From positions 7,874,001 through 7,938,000 of the forward strand of contig NC_134825.1 of assembly GCF_004210375.1 (NCBI RefSeq): a stretch of DNA of 64,000 bases, written 5' to 3'. Under the pieces are notes generated by a model that saw only the letters and a list, made by a program, of their open reading frames with translations, was not told the origin of the DNA and ran no database searches. How positions within the stretch are numbered: position 1 is the first letter of the stretch; each line of letters starts with the position of its first letter. Source of the stretch: Tachypleus tridentatus. Its lineage: Eukaryota > Arthropoda > Merostomata > Xiphosura > Limulidae. The translations under genes were made by a program, and so were the position numbers. Shown here one piece after another: positions 37,010-49,900 of this stretch.

Positions 37010-37735
37010 TATCCTATTCCCTCTTCTTTGAAACATGAAAACATCAGTTTTTACTGAGGTCAACTCTGTTCAGTTGGAGAACTATTAACCTATAAACTCC
37101 ATTCTAACAACACTCTGCTTTCTTTGATCCAGCCACTCTTTTAACCAATTAGCTAACTTATCCCCTACACGTAGAGATAACTTTTAACAAGTATTTTATG
37201 TGGCACCTTGTTAAATTCTTTTTGAAAATCCAGATGCACCAAATATAGATTCTTACCATTATTTACAAAAGTAGCAACCTTTACAAAGGATGTGAAAAAA
37301 TTTGAAGCCAATATTTTCTCTGTGCAAAACCATATGGACTATCCAAAAAAAATTTTAAATTTTGTTAAACGACTTTGCAAAGCATCTTTTAACAGATTTT
37401 CTAAAACTTTTCTCACATCTGATTCAAGAGTAATGTGTCTACAATTACCAGAACAACTTTATTACCTTGCTTGAAAAGATGAGTTACATTAGTTAACTTC
37501 CAATCCTCTGATACCCACTCATTATTCAAGGACTTAAAAAAAAATAGTAGCATGTGGGTCATATATCCAATCTTTAATCTTCTTCAAAACCCTTAGGAAA
37601 ATACTATTTGGCCTAGGAGCGTTATTGTTTCTATACTTCCCAATTTTTCTCTTTACAAGCTCAGAATCAATACAGTAATTTTGTTTGATCTTGTTTTCAT
37701 TTATCAACTTTTTGAGATGTGGAATACTGCTCAAA
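37010..37735 (-). pseudogene. CR1 reverse transcriptase fragment
   Basis: Contains the thumb/finger motifs KIGKYRNNNAPRPNSI (from KLK.NKAPGPDGI), EDWKLTNVTHLFKQGN and, after frameshifts, YLVHLDFQKEFNKVPHK-like residues around the first catalytic Asp. The later catalytic motif is absent. Confidence 0.85.
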
Positions 37736-37988
37736 TCGTAATTAGTAAGAGCTGAAGAAAAGCAAAATTTAATGATCCAGCCATCTCATAAATTAAAATG
37801 GCATTTTGTCTAGTAGATTCCTTGACTAATTTGTGAAAAAAGCCAATCTGAACAGTGTCCCAAAACCTTTCTCGCTTATTGTTTGTTTCTACTTTTTCCC
37901 AATCAATATGTCCGATGTTAAAACCACCCATAATTATGACTTCATTAACAACTAAAAACTTAATCTCATTATAAAGTTTCTCACTCAT
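37731..37988 (-). pseudogene. CR1 endonuclease fragment
   Basis: 85-residue open stretch with MGGFNIGHIDWE (usual form MGDFN..HIDW, so the catalytic Asp is Gly here) and GFFHKLVKESTRQNAIL, typical of the C-terminal half of the apurinic-type endonuclease of CR1-like LINEs. In frame with VRVCY*PPNETDE just upstream. Confidence 0.88.
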
Positions 37989-38034
37989 TTCATCAGTTTC
38001 ATTTGGTGGTCAGTAACAAACTCTCACTAAAATC

Positions 38035-38432
38035 CTTTTATATCCACAAACAGAAACCCAAATTAACCAACTCTTCTTGCTGTTATATCCACTAACAGAA
38101 ACCCAAATTAACCAACTCTTCTTGCTGTTATATCCACTAACAGAAACCCAAATTAACCAACTCTTCTTGCTGTTATATCCACTAACAGAAACCCAAATTA
38201 ACCAACTCTTCTTGTGGTTATATCCACTAACAGAAACCCAAATTAACCAACTCTTCTTGCTGTTATATCCACTAACAGAAACCCAAATTAACCAACTCTT
38301 CTTGCTGTTATATCCACTAACAGAAACCCAAATTAACCAACTCTTCTTGCTGTTATATCCACTAACAGAAACCCAAATTAACCAACTCTTCTTGCTGTTA
38401 TATTCACTAACAGAAACCCAAATAACCAACTC
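38035..38432. repeat. In-frame 45-bp tandem expansion inside a LINE endonuclease region, about 9 copies
   Basis: Unit on the + strand approximates TATATCCACTAACAGAAACC, CAAATTAACCAACTCTTCTT, GCTGT. On the - strand it reads as the 15-residue unit SGYNSKKSWLIWVSV, open over 139 residues (38010-38429); the + strand is open too. Read at the left edge the last unit runs into VRVCY*PPN, which is the conserved VGVCYRPPN of the CR1 endonuclease, so the unit arose from that coding segment. Confidence 0.93.
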
Positions 38433-40219
38433 TTCTTCTTGTTTTTTTTATATCCTCATTTTCAATAGAATGCAACTTATAGTTTAGTTATAAAGCCACT
38501 TTTTCCCACTATTTATTACACTATCTCTATTAGATAGCCTGTAACCATGGTATTTCTAAGAAATTCATCATCAAAACTATGTTTAACCATGTTTCAGTTA
38601 TTTGTGTTGTATCAAATCCTCCATTCCCACCAATGATCTAAAGTCATCTTTTATTTCTTATACTTCTAGCATTACAACAGTAACAATTAAACCTATCTTT
38701 ATAACTACTACTATACTCATTTCCCTACTTCTTGTTCTTTTTGCATGTAGTTTTCTAGGCTCTCACCAGTCTACTCACTGTTTAAAACTTTCCTTACATC
38801 TGAGTTAAAAACTTCAACAAACAATCCAACCCCTTACCCTATCTAAATATAACCCATCCATTCCAAAATGCTCCTTTCCTCTACTTAACTAATCCTTCAA
38901 GTCCAACTAGCAATCTGCTCATCCTTACTTACTAACCTAAGCCTAAAATTTAGCCCTAGAGAGCTACTTATAATCTCATCTATACAGTTAATTCTGGGCA
39001 CTATCCCTGACAAAATTAAGTCATGACTATTTTCTTTAAATGCCTTTATCAACCCACTGCACTTATTAATTAGCTCCCCTAACCTATCCTTCCCTGTGTC
39101 ATTAGCCCCCTACAAGCAACACAAAAACCTATATCTCTGCTAGTTCACTGTATTAAATCTCCTGCTTCATCAGTTATATCCTTAGTCTGTAGCATAATTT
39201 GATTATTTTTTCCCTACTTACTCACAGACTAATCTATTCACTTCTGATCAATAAATCACCAGACTAATCTATTCACATCTGATCAATAAATCACTTCCTT
39301 ATCATCTGTAACCTTCTCTATTTTGTTTTCCTTCTCTTCAATAGTTCCTTATTTGCAGAAGCCAATGGCTGAAATGTTTTGCTCAACAAAATAGTTTCAT
39401 TATAACTAAATTCACTACTTTTAACTCTAATAGTACCCTTTCTAACTTCCTGAAAGTTAATCTTAGCTGATGTATTCCTTACATGTAAAATCTTAAGTCC
39501 TTCCTGAAATCTTACTACCATGCCCCACAGTCTACACTTTTTATCTGTTGCCTTTACTTTAATTATAGCAACATCCAAGTTCTACACAAATATTCCACAT
39601 TTCCATTACCAGCTTACTTAAATGTACATGCCAGTCCTGAATTCCCAAATAAAACCCACTCATTGCACCTATTACACCTAACATACTATAAATGCTTTAC
39701 TTCTACACTAGTTTTAACCATTCTATTTATATGTTTTGCCTGAAAATACTTCATACCAAGTACCAATAGCCTATCAATACTGTTACTGCAGAGCCTAATG
39801 TTTAACAACCAATTATATTTATCACTACTTTGTCTTTACCCTGAAGTGAAATTTATCTTTAATTATATAGAACTTACAAAAGAGAAATTTCTTAAAACAT
39901 CAAGAGAAAATAAATTAGCTTTCATATTGTATTTATTTAATAAAACAATGTATATGGAGTATGTGTTTATTTTCATCTTCAAATCTAAATTTTTACCAAT
40001 GCAATATCAGCTTTGCTACCTCTAACATCTCAAGATGGTTTCTTTCTATGGTTATTAACTGTCCAATTTTCATTCTTGGTTTAATGTATCTGTAACATCT
40101 CAACATGATTTTGGCAACAATAATATACGAAAGTTGTGTTGGTGTGATATGAAACTTGAGTCATTATACCAGTTAATCATATCTGGTGGCCATAATTAGT
40201 TTCACAAGTGCACAATTTT

Positions 40220-40360
40220 TTTTTTAAATTTTGCACAAGGGTTCATGAGGACTATCTGAAAGTAGTAAATATTATCCACTACAAAGTCTAAGGCTATTCT
40301 TTTACCAATGACAAGTGAGATTGATTGTCATATTATACACTTCCATGGCTGAAAAGAACC
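40220..40360 (-). mobile_element. Degraded family-1 SINE remnant
   Basis: Partial match to the 3' half of the SINE body in antisense; the tRNA-like head is lost. Confidence 0.55.
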
Positions 40361-41189
40361 ATTTTTAAAGAAGGGAGTGGAGCCTGAAATGAAAAATTCT
40401 CTTTATGAATGAAATTTAAAGTAACCTCAGTCGGGTCTGGAATTAAAACTTCAAATACGTATAAAAATGTTTATTCTTTTAACTCTTCATTTAATACACA
40501 TAATTAATACTTAATAATATCCAACAAAAGCCTGAGTTATTTATTTCTATACAGAAATTAGCCAAGTTCAATGACTTAAAAAGAGTCATATTTCAAAAAT
40601 AAAAAAGAGTATGACTGAAAAGGTAATATTATATATATATATATATATGTATATGTAAATAGGAATTTTCTTTTAATGTCAAACTTATAAATAAAGCTGT
40701 TCTAACAGCATGTTGTACATGAAAATATATCTTTAATAAATGTAAGTGTTAAATATATTTCATATGATGCTTTAAAATTCAAACATGTAATTCTGACAGA
40801 CATTGTATTGAGTTAAAATATAATGATAGTAAATTGAGAAAGACAGAGCAGAGAAAACAATACAGTGATAGAGAGGTTGCTGAAATAGATAATAGAAAAC
40901 AATTACCATTAGATTTAACATTTAGGATAACAGCAGTATCTGATTTTTTACAATTTTTGACAGCACACACACTGAAATGAAATTTTCGTTTTGTATTTGT
41001 TGTTAGTATGATAATTATATAAAATAAAACAACATTTAAACTAATTTGGATGACTGTGAAACATCTGAAATATGTGACAAAAAACTCCATATATAAATAA
41101 GAGGAAATAATCAGGTTATGATTCTGAAATACACAAAGCCTAAATATTGTCATAAACTGGAAGTCTTAAAAAAAAACTTATGAAAAATT

Positions 41190-41276
41190 AATCATTACCT
41201 AATCATTCACAGTCAGTTAATCATTACCTAATCATTCACAGTCAGTTAATCATTACCTAATTATTCACAGTCAATT
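41190..41276. repeat. 29-bp direct repeat, three copies
   Basis: Three near-identical units of AATCATTACCTAATCATTCA plus CAGTCAGTT. Confidence 0.92.
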
Positions 41277-41821
41277 TTTTTAAAAGTCTCAAAAATTTAT
41301 GATTTGCTGTTTTACTTAAGTTAAAAGTTGTCAAACTAGAAATTATTTTAAACTTTTTTTAACATAAAGAGAAGTTATTGTACGAATATTAGACTTGTAA
41401 TAACATCAATCACTTCTTTGTAAATCTCTACAGTTTCTAAGAATGATAGACAAAAGACACCTAGCAGGAATAAATTGTGTAAAAGTATATATTAAGTTTT
41501 TCAATGTTAAAAACTATATGAAATTACTTTGCTCTCAAATTTAATTTGTTCTTGTCTGTCCATATTTGATGGTTAGTAGGACAGAAGAGCTATAATGACA
41601 GGATGCTCCATTATATATTTTTAGTTTCCAAAGTTGATGCTAAAAAACACAATGTGTTTATGAAATTTGTATTTTAACAAACTACTGATTAAGAACCAAG
41701 TGAACAACATTATATAAACAATACCCTTGTCACAAAAATGTAAAACTATACAAAACACTGGCTGCATTTTGTTCTTGTGCTAATAACATCAGATGAGAAA
41801 ATGTCACTACAGCATATGTTA

Positions 41822-43033
41822 TGTTGTTCAGAAAATAATGACGGTTTTCACTTCTGTAATTTAACATGTACACTATAACAAAGAGGGATTGCTTTATGTC
41901 ATGACTTGCATATTATGGGAAATTTGAATGTGTGCTCTATACATCAGTTACTCATTTTTTACAGTGTTCATTACCAATATTCTAGTCATTTGTCTGCATG
42001 AATTCAAACTTGGTGATAGTGATGCCCAGGCAACTCACAAGCATGGAGGGATGAAGCCACTTCTGATAGAACAGTTCAGCACTGGTTTCCAAAGTTCAGA
42101 AAAGGAGACTTCAGTCTCCATGATGAAAAAGGAAGAGGGTATCATTCCACTGTTAACAATGAGAACTTGAGGGTATTAGTGGAAGAAAATTCACAACTTA
42201 CTGTCTGAAAAATGACACAGGAATTGGGTAGTTGAATTTCAACCAGAAAAAGTCATCTTAAGGAAACTGAAAAAGCTGGACAAACGTGTTCCACATGAAC
42301 TTAATGAAGCGCAGGGAAGTTGCCGTTTTGCAATGAGCGAGGCACTTCTAGCATGCAACAAAAATGACCCACTTGTTGACTGATTAATCACTTGTGATGA
42401 AAAGTGGATATTTATGATGACAAAGGGACCTGCACATTGGGTTGGCTGTGATGAATCCCCCCAAACACTTCCCAATGCCACAATTTCATCAAAATAAGAT
42501 TATGGTTACAGCATGGTAGTTTGCAAAAGACACCAACCATTACAACTTGCTTGAACAGGGCAAGAGCATTACTGCAGAAGTTTACTTTCAACAACTGGAA
42601 GAAATATATTAGGAAGTTGTGTGAAAAAGCACCACCATTAGTCATCTGTGAGGGACCATCCTTGCTCAATGCTTGACTACACATTGTACAAATGACCTGC
42701 CAGAAGCTTAATGTATTGGATTATGAAATACTGCATTATCCACCCTACTCACCAGATCATTCACCTGCAGACTACAACTGTTTCAAACATTTAGACAACC
42801 TTCTGAAAGGAAAACACTTCCATGACTGAGAAGCAGCAGAGAATACCTTCAAGATAGGTTTTAAGTTCTAGGAATTCAGAATTCTGTCGTGATGGAATAA
42901 AAAGTCTTGATTATGATTGGCAGAAGTGTATAGACTCCTTAGGTGCCTATTGTGACTAATAAACTGACGGTTAGTTTTCTGTATTACTTCTTGAGATAAA
43001 GTCTAAAAATCTGCCATTATTTTCTGAACAACC
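41822..43033 (+). mobile_element. Inactive mariner transposon with both inverted ends
   Basis: 1,212 bp between TA dinucleotides (41820-41821 and 43034-43035). The ends TGTTGTTCAGAAAATAATGA and GGTTGTTCAGAAAATAATGG (right end, inverted) match over about 20 bp. The interior is a mariner transposase read in pieces across frames: HEFKLGDSDAQAT, KKLDKRVPHELNE-like residues, LLACNKNDPLVD, TCDEKWIF (Asp of the first catalytic motif at 42396-42398), then YSPDHSPADYN (about 42745-42780). Stops and frameshifts make it inactive. Mariner elements move by cut-and-paste into TA. Confidence 0.95.
41983..42950 (+). pseudogene. Broken mariner transposase
   Basis: Residues from HEFKLG (N-terminal helix-turn-helix region) to the GRSV-type C-terminus are traceable over the usual ~345-residue length, but in at least three frames. 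The central LHDNARPH motif reads as a mutated VRDHPCSM-like sequence, so the second catalytic Asp context is lost. Confidence 0.88.
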
Positions 43034-43749
43034 TAATATTAAAAATAAAGGGACCACATATCCTTTTAACACTAAGAAGTTTTATAATTATTATAACAAT
43101 AGTTAACAAGCTGTCTATTCATTCCTCTTCTTGTGCGAGATTAAGGTAATGAGTGTAATGGTTTAAACAGTGGTCACACATATCATTAACCATTCTAAAG
43201 AACTAAACCTTTTCACTGGATTACATAACTGCAATATTCAGCAGATAGTTAAAGAAGATGTTTCGAATTTATGTTAAATTCTAGCAACACATGACTGTAT
43301 TAAGAGCTTGTACGAATTTTTTTTATGACTCTGAAGATCTATAATGAAACACTTGCATTTATAAACATGCATATACTAATATAAAATAATTGATTAAACC
43401 AATAAGAACCATGAATATATCTTCACATACCTATAACAATACTTAAAATAATAATTTCCACTTATGAATATCCACTTTTTAGTTTGAAAAAAAAAGTAGT
43501 TTTCAAACTAATACAAATGTATTTTTGAACTTACTAATACAACATGTACAAATTTGAGGCAGTACTAGAATAAAACCTTATGTCTTGGACATGATATAAA
43601 TTTTACACATTCTCACTGGAAAGTCCAAACTTTCTTTATCAGTGCTGATGATCCTCTGTTGTCAATAACAATGAGATTGTTAAAGCTGTTTCCAAGGCTG
43701 CAACATTACAATTTTGACCAAAAACCATTGTAAGATAAGAAACTGTCAA
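43034..43749. other. 3' flank of the DRAM2-like gene
   Basis: AT-rich; presumably contains the 3' untranslated region of the - strand gene, but I see no clear AATAAA in the right orientation close to the stop. Confidence 0.5.
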
Positions 43750-43920
43750 TCACTGAAAGATAACCTGGGAAGTGGTAGAGCATACACTGCTTATCACTTC
43801 CCTGCTGTAAGCAGGTTCTACAATTCCAGAACTTTGTGGGGAGGCAACTTCTAAGTTATCGTCACAACGATAGATGTCACCACTTGAAGAAATTCCCATT
43901 TCTTCAGTCAGGAAGATAAC
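43750..43920 (-). CDS. DRAM2: DRAM2-like terminal exon (cytosolic tail)
   Basis: Acceptor AATTCCTTAG; the frame continues from the previous exon as VIFLTEEMGISSSG and runs 56 residues to TGA. Acidic and Ser/Thr-rich with no membrane segment, as expected for the tail. The sequence is not recognisably conserved; the call rests on splice signals, frame and position. Confidence 0.75.
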   Translation of the reverse strand, partial: VIFLTEEMGISSSGDIYRCDDNLEVASPQSSGIVEPAYSREVISSVCSTTSQVIFQ

Positions 43921-46900
43921 CTAAGGAATTAATATTATTAATTACATATTTTTGTTCCTTTTTTTATATCACGACACATTTTACAGAAATTTGCACTATA
44001 ATTTATATAACACATACTTCTTCCATAACACAGATGATGGGAAATTGTTGCAGGAATCCTTATATTATGAGAACACCTAAGTTTAAAACAAAATGCCTTT
44101 GTTGTTTTTTTATCACTATTTTCTAGCTAGGTCATTCATCTCAAAATTTCCTAAGTGTCTGATTACCTTATGTATTAGTATGCCTACCATAAAATCAAGT
44201 CATTTTAAAACAAAAGCATATTAGCTAGCCTACACCATTTATTAAACTTTCATAAAACAAAATGTAATAATTTTCCAGTTATTTCTGCTATCTTATAAAT
44301 TTCAACTCTTATTTCTAAACTTTCAATCGCAGGACAGTAATATTAAATATCAATAACTCAAAGTTGCAACATTATAAACAGTTCATTGCCATATCAAGCA
44401 ATTTTGGAGGTCAGGCCTCAGCCACAGCTAAACAATGTCGCTCGTTATGAAACAGTGACCTGGCCATGACCCGACTGCTTCCTACAGACTCAACTGTTGA
44501 TAAATAAATGCAACATGTAGTAAATGGTTTGATGACCTACTTTTGGTGATGTCATTGAGATATCATGGAGCTCTCTTACAAAAGTCAGAAAGTAAAAATC
44601 AAAGGCCAATGTTAGTATCCATTCTGATGCTGTCGACACAACATGGGCAGCAAATCCCTTGGAAGATAAATGAAAGCAGCTCTTTGTACAATTTCTTACT
44701 AAGAAATCAAGTACTTTGTTAATACATTTAAGCTTCTTCAGCATGCATTAAACCTGACAGTATACAAAGAAGGTGTTTATGTATTCTGTTTGAAAGTTAT
44801 ACTCTGTTCTTACATTAACTGTATCAAACATTGTTTAATTTATCTGCACTTTTTATTTTCATAGTAAAGATTATTATATTGTTTGTTTAGTGTACAAATA
44901 AGCTGACTGAGCCTCATGAAATATTACTAGGTTTATAGAAGTTATCAACTGGTACCAAAATGGTGAACAAAATTTTCTAATCTTTATAAGTGCGAGAAAA
45001 TAAAATTTAGTTAGCTATGCTCATCACCAGGTTAAATTTAGCTCTGATCTAAGTAAGTAGCTTGCTTTGACTGGAAGTTAACATTAATTATTGATGTAAA
45101 TTCTATCAAAGAATTACTTTTTTTTTTGAGAACTCTTGAGCTACAAGCAAGTACAGCTGCTTCATAAAATAAGGTTTTGAAAAGAACAAAACCTCATACC
45201 AATATTATTAAAGATATCATCTTTGGAAATACATCAGAAGAGGTTCAGAGACATAAAAGCTAAAGAAATAATGAAAGGATTTAAAAAAAAACATGACTCT
45301 TGAAAAATCGCTAGAGATATAAGCTATAGGTATATAACAGTTGAAAGACACTTGCTAACATCAGAATACCAAAAGAATGAGAAAAGTCAAAATTTTAGTG
45401 ACTTTGTTTCTTAAAAATGTAAATAATGATAAAAGAGGGAAATATGAAAGCACAGAAGAATGAGAGAAGACAAAGGTTAAACTATAGGAATGAGATTAGT
45501 AGGAAAAAAGGAACAGGTGACAGGAAGTTAACTACTAATAAAAACTGAACACAGAAGTGTTCTGAATTAAAATCATTAAGAAGAATACAAGCTAACGGGT
45601 GAAAAAACAGAAAAGGCTTAACAGGTGAAACTCAATCTTACAATACAATTGTGTACAACTTACCCCATCTTTTGGATACCATTTGGTTTTATCTTTTCCA
45701 TGGAAATATTTAAGTGATATGGGAGTTGCTACATTTACTGCAAATTTGTTAAGAAAATAATTAATATTTTATAGTTCAGTGGCTTAGGACTAACTTCAGA
45801 CAAATCACCAACCACATGATATCTATTATAATAAAAAAAAATCTTCATTTCCTTGACTAAAATTTTACAAACAAATGAACATCCACCAAGCTTTATTTAA
45901 TACTAAAATTATTTTACTATTAAGTAACCTAATATTTCAGGACTGTATAAACATGCACATATACATGTAACATTTATGGACATCAAGGGACCTATTGGTT
46001 CATCTAGACTAGATAGGGAGTGGTTTAGACAAGGGATGGAACTCTGGATAGTAGTCAAACTGGAAGGTAAGCATAGTCATTTAGACCATTCCCATCCTGA
46101 CTGACTGCATCTACTCCAAGAGCTAATGAGTGTGGAGCAGTAGACCAAGAGAAAGTAAGTTTGGTGGCAAAAATAATGATGCAAGATGTTTCCAGTTAAG
46201 AATACACTTACCAAAATACCTGAGGATTCAGAGACCAAGCAATGGGAAAAATCTGGTTGGGGTGATATGAATGATCTGCAACCAGATTCATAGCACTAGG
46301 AACATGGCAAGTTAAGTACATCACGAGGTGACTGCAAGTCTGTAAAAGGAGATCCAGTGTTCAAAAACAGTTACATGGTGATATGACTGACAACAATAGA
46401 ATTGTTAATATTGAATCATAACCATCCTCCTCTGCAGGAGAGGAAAGAATTGGGTCAAAGCCCAAAGAACCATCAAAAGTTTAGGAAGTAAGAATCCAGA
46501 AATCTTCTAAGAGTTGAGGAAAAGTAATTCTACCCATCAAAGATGTGTCCATAAAAAGATGCAACTATAGATGGGGTGGAGGAATGAAAACCCCTGATGT
46601 GGTCTGGTCCATGTCCATCAGGTTGGTCCTGATCTCAGAAGGAAGTGTAACAAGATTGTCCAAGGAGAAGTTTCACTGACCTAAGAGTATCCACCAAACT
46701 GAACACACATGGGCATTAGCTATTGGAATGAAAACTTCCAAGAAAGCCCACATCTCCAAAAGAAACTTTTGTACCAGAAGAAAATGTGACGTGAGAGACA
46801 TTGTGAGTGCTCAATTCATATCTCAGACAAAAAAGAAGAAAAAATTGCAAATGAATAACTTCTTCAATCTGATTAGAAAACCAACCTATGCTGTTTCCCA

Positions 46901-49900
46901 TAGTAGTATACATGTCATTTTCTGACTGCGAACAGAAAGAAGTAAGCAAGAGCCAGTAATCTATGTAATAATATGTGTGAAGACCCAGAAAGTGAAGATA
47001 AGGAAACTTGTGTCTCACCCAAGAAAATACTAAGGAGCCAATGGTAGACCAAATAGCAATGCTCTGAAATGGAATACATGATTCTTGTAGATAAATAAAA
47101 GAAAATAATGTGAATGTGGACACAGGCATCTTTCACATCAAATTTGTTCATCCAGAGTCCTTGGGAAACACTCATTGAAGTAAGCACATATAATATAATC
47201 CCTTTCATGTTCCAACTGAAAGTATGATGAGTGCAATAAGCATCTTGATCAGAATTATGCAAATTTGCTTGAACTAAAGAAGTATTTGCTGTAATGAATG
47301 TATTTTGAGTTTCAATATTTTCATATATATTAAATGATTATGTTTTGGAACCTCACTCTCAGAGTCAATTCTCTATTCTAGCTGTAAACTATCTTGAGTT
47401 AGTGAGTTGTCTACTCCACTCGTGACTGTATATACCTGCACTTAATAAAAATCTGGTATGACTGTTGGTAAAGTTACAGCTCCAATGAGTAGCCCACATG
47501 GCCCACCTGTCAGATTTTTGGTGCAGTCTCCCAGGATTTTTGAAGTGACTAATGACAGGTTGGTTACAGTAAAGAAACAGTAGAAGTTCAGAAGCCAGAT
47601 TTAAACAGAATAAGTAATGTGAATAGAATGTAAGTTGTAAGTTACTACTGCTGCTACACACATTACTATAGAAGAGGGTGGTATATGCCATAGAGTTCAT
47701 AGAAGGGCTGAAGCATATTTAAGCTGCAGCATACCAACCTGCACAAACAGTCCATGAGACACTACACACTTAATGGGTGTTATACCAATGTTTCATCACA
47801 GACTTAATGAATATGTTGAGGGTTGTAGAGGTTTGCTTTGTAACTCAACTAGCAGCACTGTGAATGCAGCAAACACAACTGACACCATCTTACTAGATCT
47901 ACTACAGGTATCTACTAATGAGAAGCTATGAAAAAAACACATATGGACCCAAACAATTTGCTGTAGATGTAGTAATTAGTAACAGACCTGATAAAACAGA
48001 ATGGCTAAACATGTGGATTAAGTCCAACAACTTCCAGTGTGGCAAGGTTGGTCACATATAAAGAACTGATTTCAGAAACATGAGAGAAATGAGCAGGTTG
48101 CTTGCTTTAACTGTGGAAATAACAACCATTTAGTCTGAAATTGCAGACACACACAGAAGTAGAAAACAGGAAAGCCTCAACAGCTGGAACATTAAAAAGA
48201 AAGTCCAAGAAATAATATTAGCACTACATTTACTATATAGTTTTTAAAAAAAAGCCAGGATGACACATCAACATTAGAGGTAGTTTCACTAGTATGGATT
48301 AAAGGATTAAATGTTCATAGTGTTAATGAAGTGTTACCAGTAGTTTTAGAAGAAATGGAAGGTACAGAATGTCAGTTATTTTGACCTTTACTAGAAAGTG
48401 CAGAACTAGTAAACAAAAATACAACATTACTCAGTAATGCTAGGGAAGAAGTCACTAAGTATTTTAACTTCAACAGATCGTTGTGTTAAAATGTTATGCA
48501 CATAGAGTTCAGATAGAACATTCATTTTACATCTGTAAGTAGATAGATTTAGAAACAGATGGTTTTATAGGGCAGTATTTCTTAAAGGCCTCATGACAAT
48601 GAAATATCTTTTACTTCTTGGTAGGCTGTACCTAAAAACTGAAATCTTTAACTTTTGAAAGACTTGAACCTTCACACTAATGATCAACAGTTGAGACAAA
48701 TAATACCTTCCGACTAACTAGAGTTAATAGTCAGATGCCTAACCCTAGCATTAGCCGAGCTAAGAATTAATCCCTAAAATACGAATAGACTGATCTTGCA
48801 CAGCATAGTGATACATGACACAGTCTGTGCAGTAGGAATAGTAGGTGATCAAAAAGAAATCCAGAATAAACAGAAAATCTCTAAGCATAGTAGAAATGAA
48901 AGTAAAGTATGGCAGAATAAGGAAGCAAATAGGACTTTAAAACAGGGAACTATTAATTCATACACTTCAGATGACCACACACTTAAGGCTAACATAAGTA
49001 ACAGAACATCCCAACAGGATTGTTTGAAAGATTGGTTGGTTGGTTTGGTGTTTTATGGTGCAAAGCAACTATGCTATCTGCCCCAAACATCCAGTAAAAA
49101 GTTAAAATTATAGGAAAATTATTAAAATTCATAAAAGAAAATTAAGGTAGAAAAACAAACTTTAATTTCTGAATTAAAAACATAAATAGCATTAAACCCA
49201 ATTTTTACATCTAGTTTACAGCAGTGAGAGAGAAACTAAAGTAATACAAGTTGTAAAGGACTTTCTGTAACAATTGTTATTATCATAACTCACCAGGAAG
49301 ACTAACAGGTAAGTTCAAAAACCACCAGTCACTTGAAGTTGGCCTTTCCAGTCCTGGTTCTGAGTTGTTTGACATTATGGCCATTTTCAAAAAGTACAGT
49401 GATAAAAGTTTTAAAAGACTTGTAGCAAAATTTTTAATTATAAATCACCAGGATGATTAACGGTTAGTTAAAACAGCAGCATTAGTCACCTTTACAATCC
49501 TGGTTTTGAGTTATTTGACGTTACAGCCATTTTATAATGTCACATCAAACTAAGTGTACTCTGATTCTTAAAAGGTAATCACATTAAAAGGTGTTAATTT
49601 ATAAATTGAAAACTTAAATAGCATTAAAAAGATGAATGGCCTTTAAAAACTAAAAACATTGCTAAGGTGGACAGTGTCACCATCACCAATAACACTGTCT
49701 AATATTACGAACAAACCTTGAGACAGAAGATGTTTAAAATGGTGCCGTCATTGAGTCATAACAACAGCAAGAAAATAAAATGTGGCTTCTTGCAACCTCA
49801 GTGTTACACACACTGGTGCATCAGTTCCAGATAGAAGAAAATGATGAGTAAAAATCTGTGACCAATGTCTAGTTAGAACAACTTTCTGATCCTTACAAAA

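Larger units (their letters stand above)
36990..39600 (-). mobile_element. Decayed CR1-type LINE (ORF1 with SGNH-like domain, endonuclease, reverse transcriptase)
   Basis: Read right to left: a Lys-rich ORF1 start (39318-39578); an SGNH/esterase-like part with frame-compatible pieces NDTGKDRLGELINKCSGLIK and LILSGIVPRINCIDEIISSS (about 38940-39115); an endonuclease part with IIMGGFNIGHIDWEKVETNN (about 37880-37940); and a reverse transcriptase part with NNNAPRPNSIFLRVLKK, NEWVSEDWKLTNVT and DFQKEFNKVPHKILVKS (about 37190-37730). Order and motifs fit CR1-like elements. Many stops and frameshifts; the N-terminal part of the endonuclease is replaced by the 45-bp array. Confidence 0.88.
39601..41821. 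other. AT-rich DNA with a degraded SINE remnant and a 29-bp triplet repeat
   Basis: 40220-40360 resembles a strongly decayed antisense family-1 SINE (TTTTGCACAAGG, GGCTATTCTTTTACCAATGA, CATGGCTGAAA). 41190-41276 holds three copies of a 29-bp unit (AATCATTACCTAATCATTCA plus CAGTCAGTT). An (AT)n run lies near 40630. The 124-residue frame at 40779-41153 is AT-biased and not recognised. Confidence 0.6.

Noticed and set aside
38077-38487. 136-residue + strand open frame of 15-residue repeats
   Set aside because: It is the complementary reading of the 45-bp array; frame openness follows from the period being a multiple of three.
40779-41153. 124-residue - strand frame
   Set aside because: AT-biased Phe/Ile/Leu-rich composition typical of random frames; no domain or splice support.
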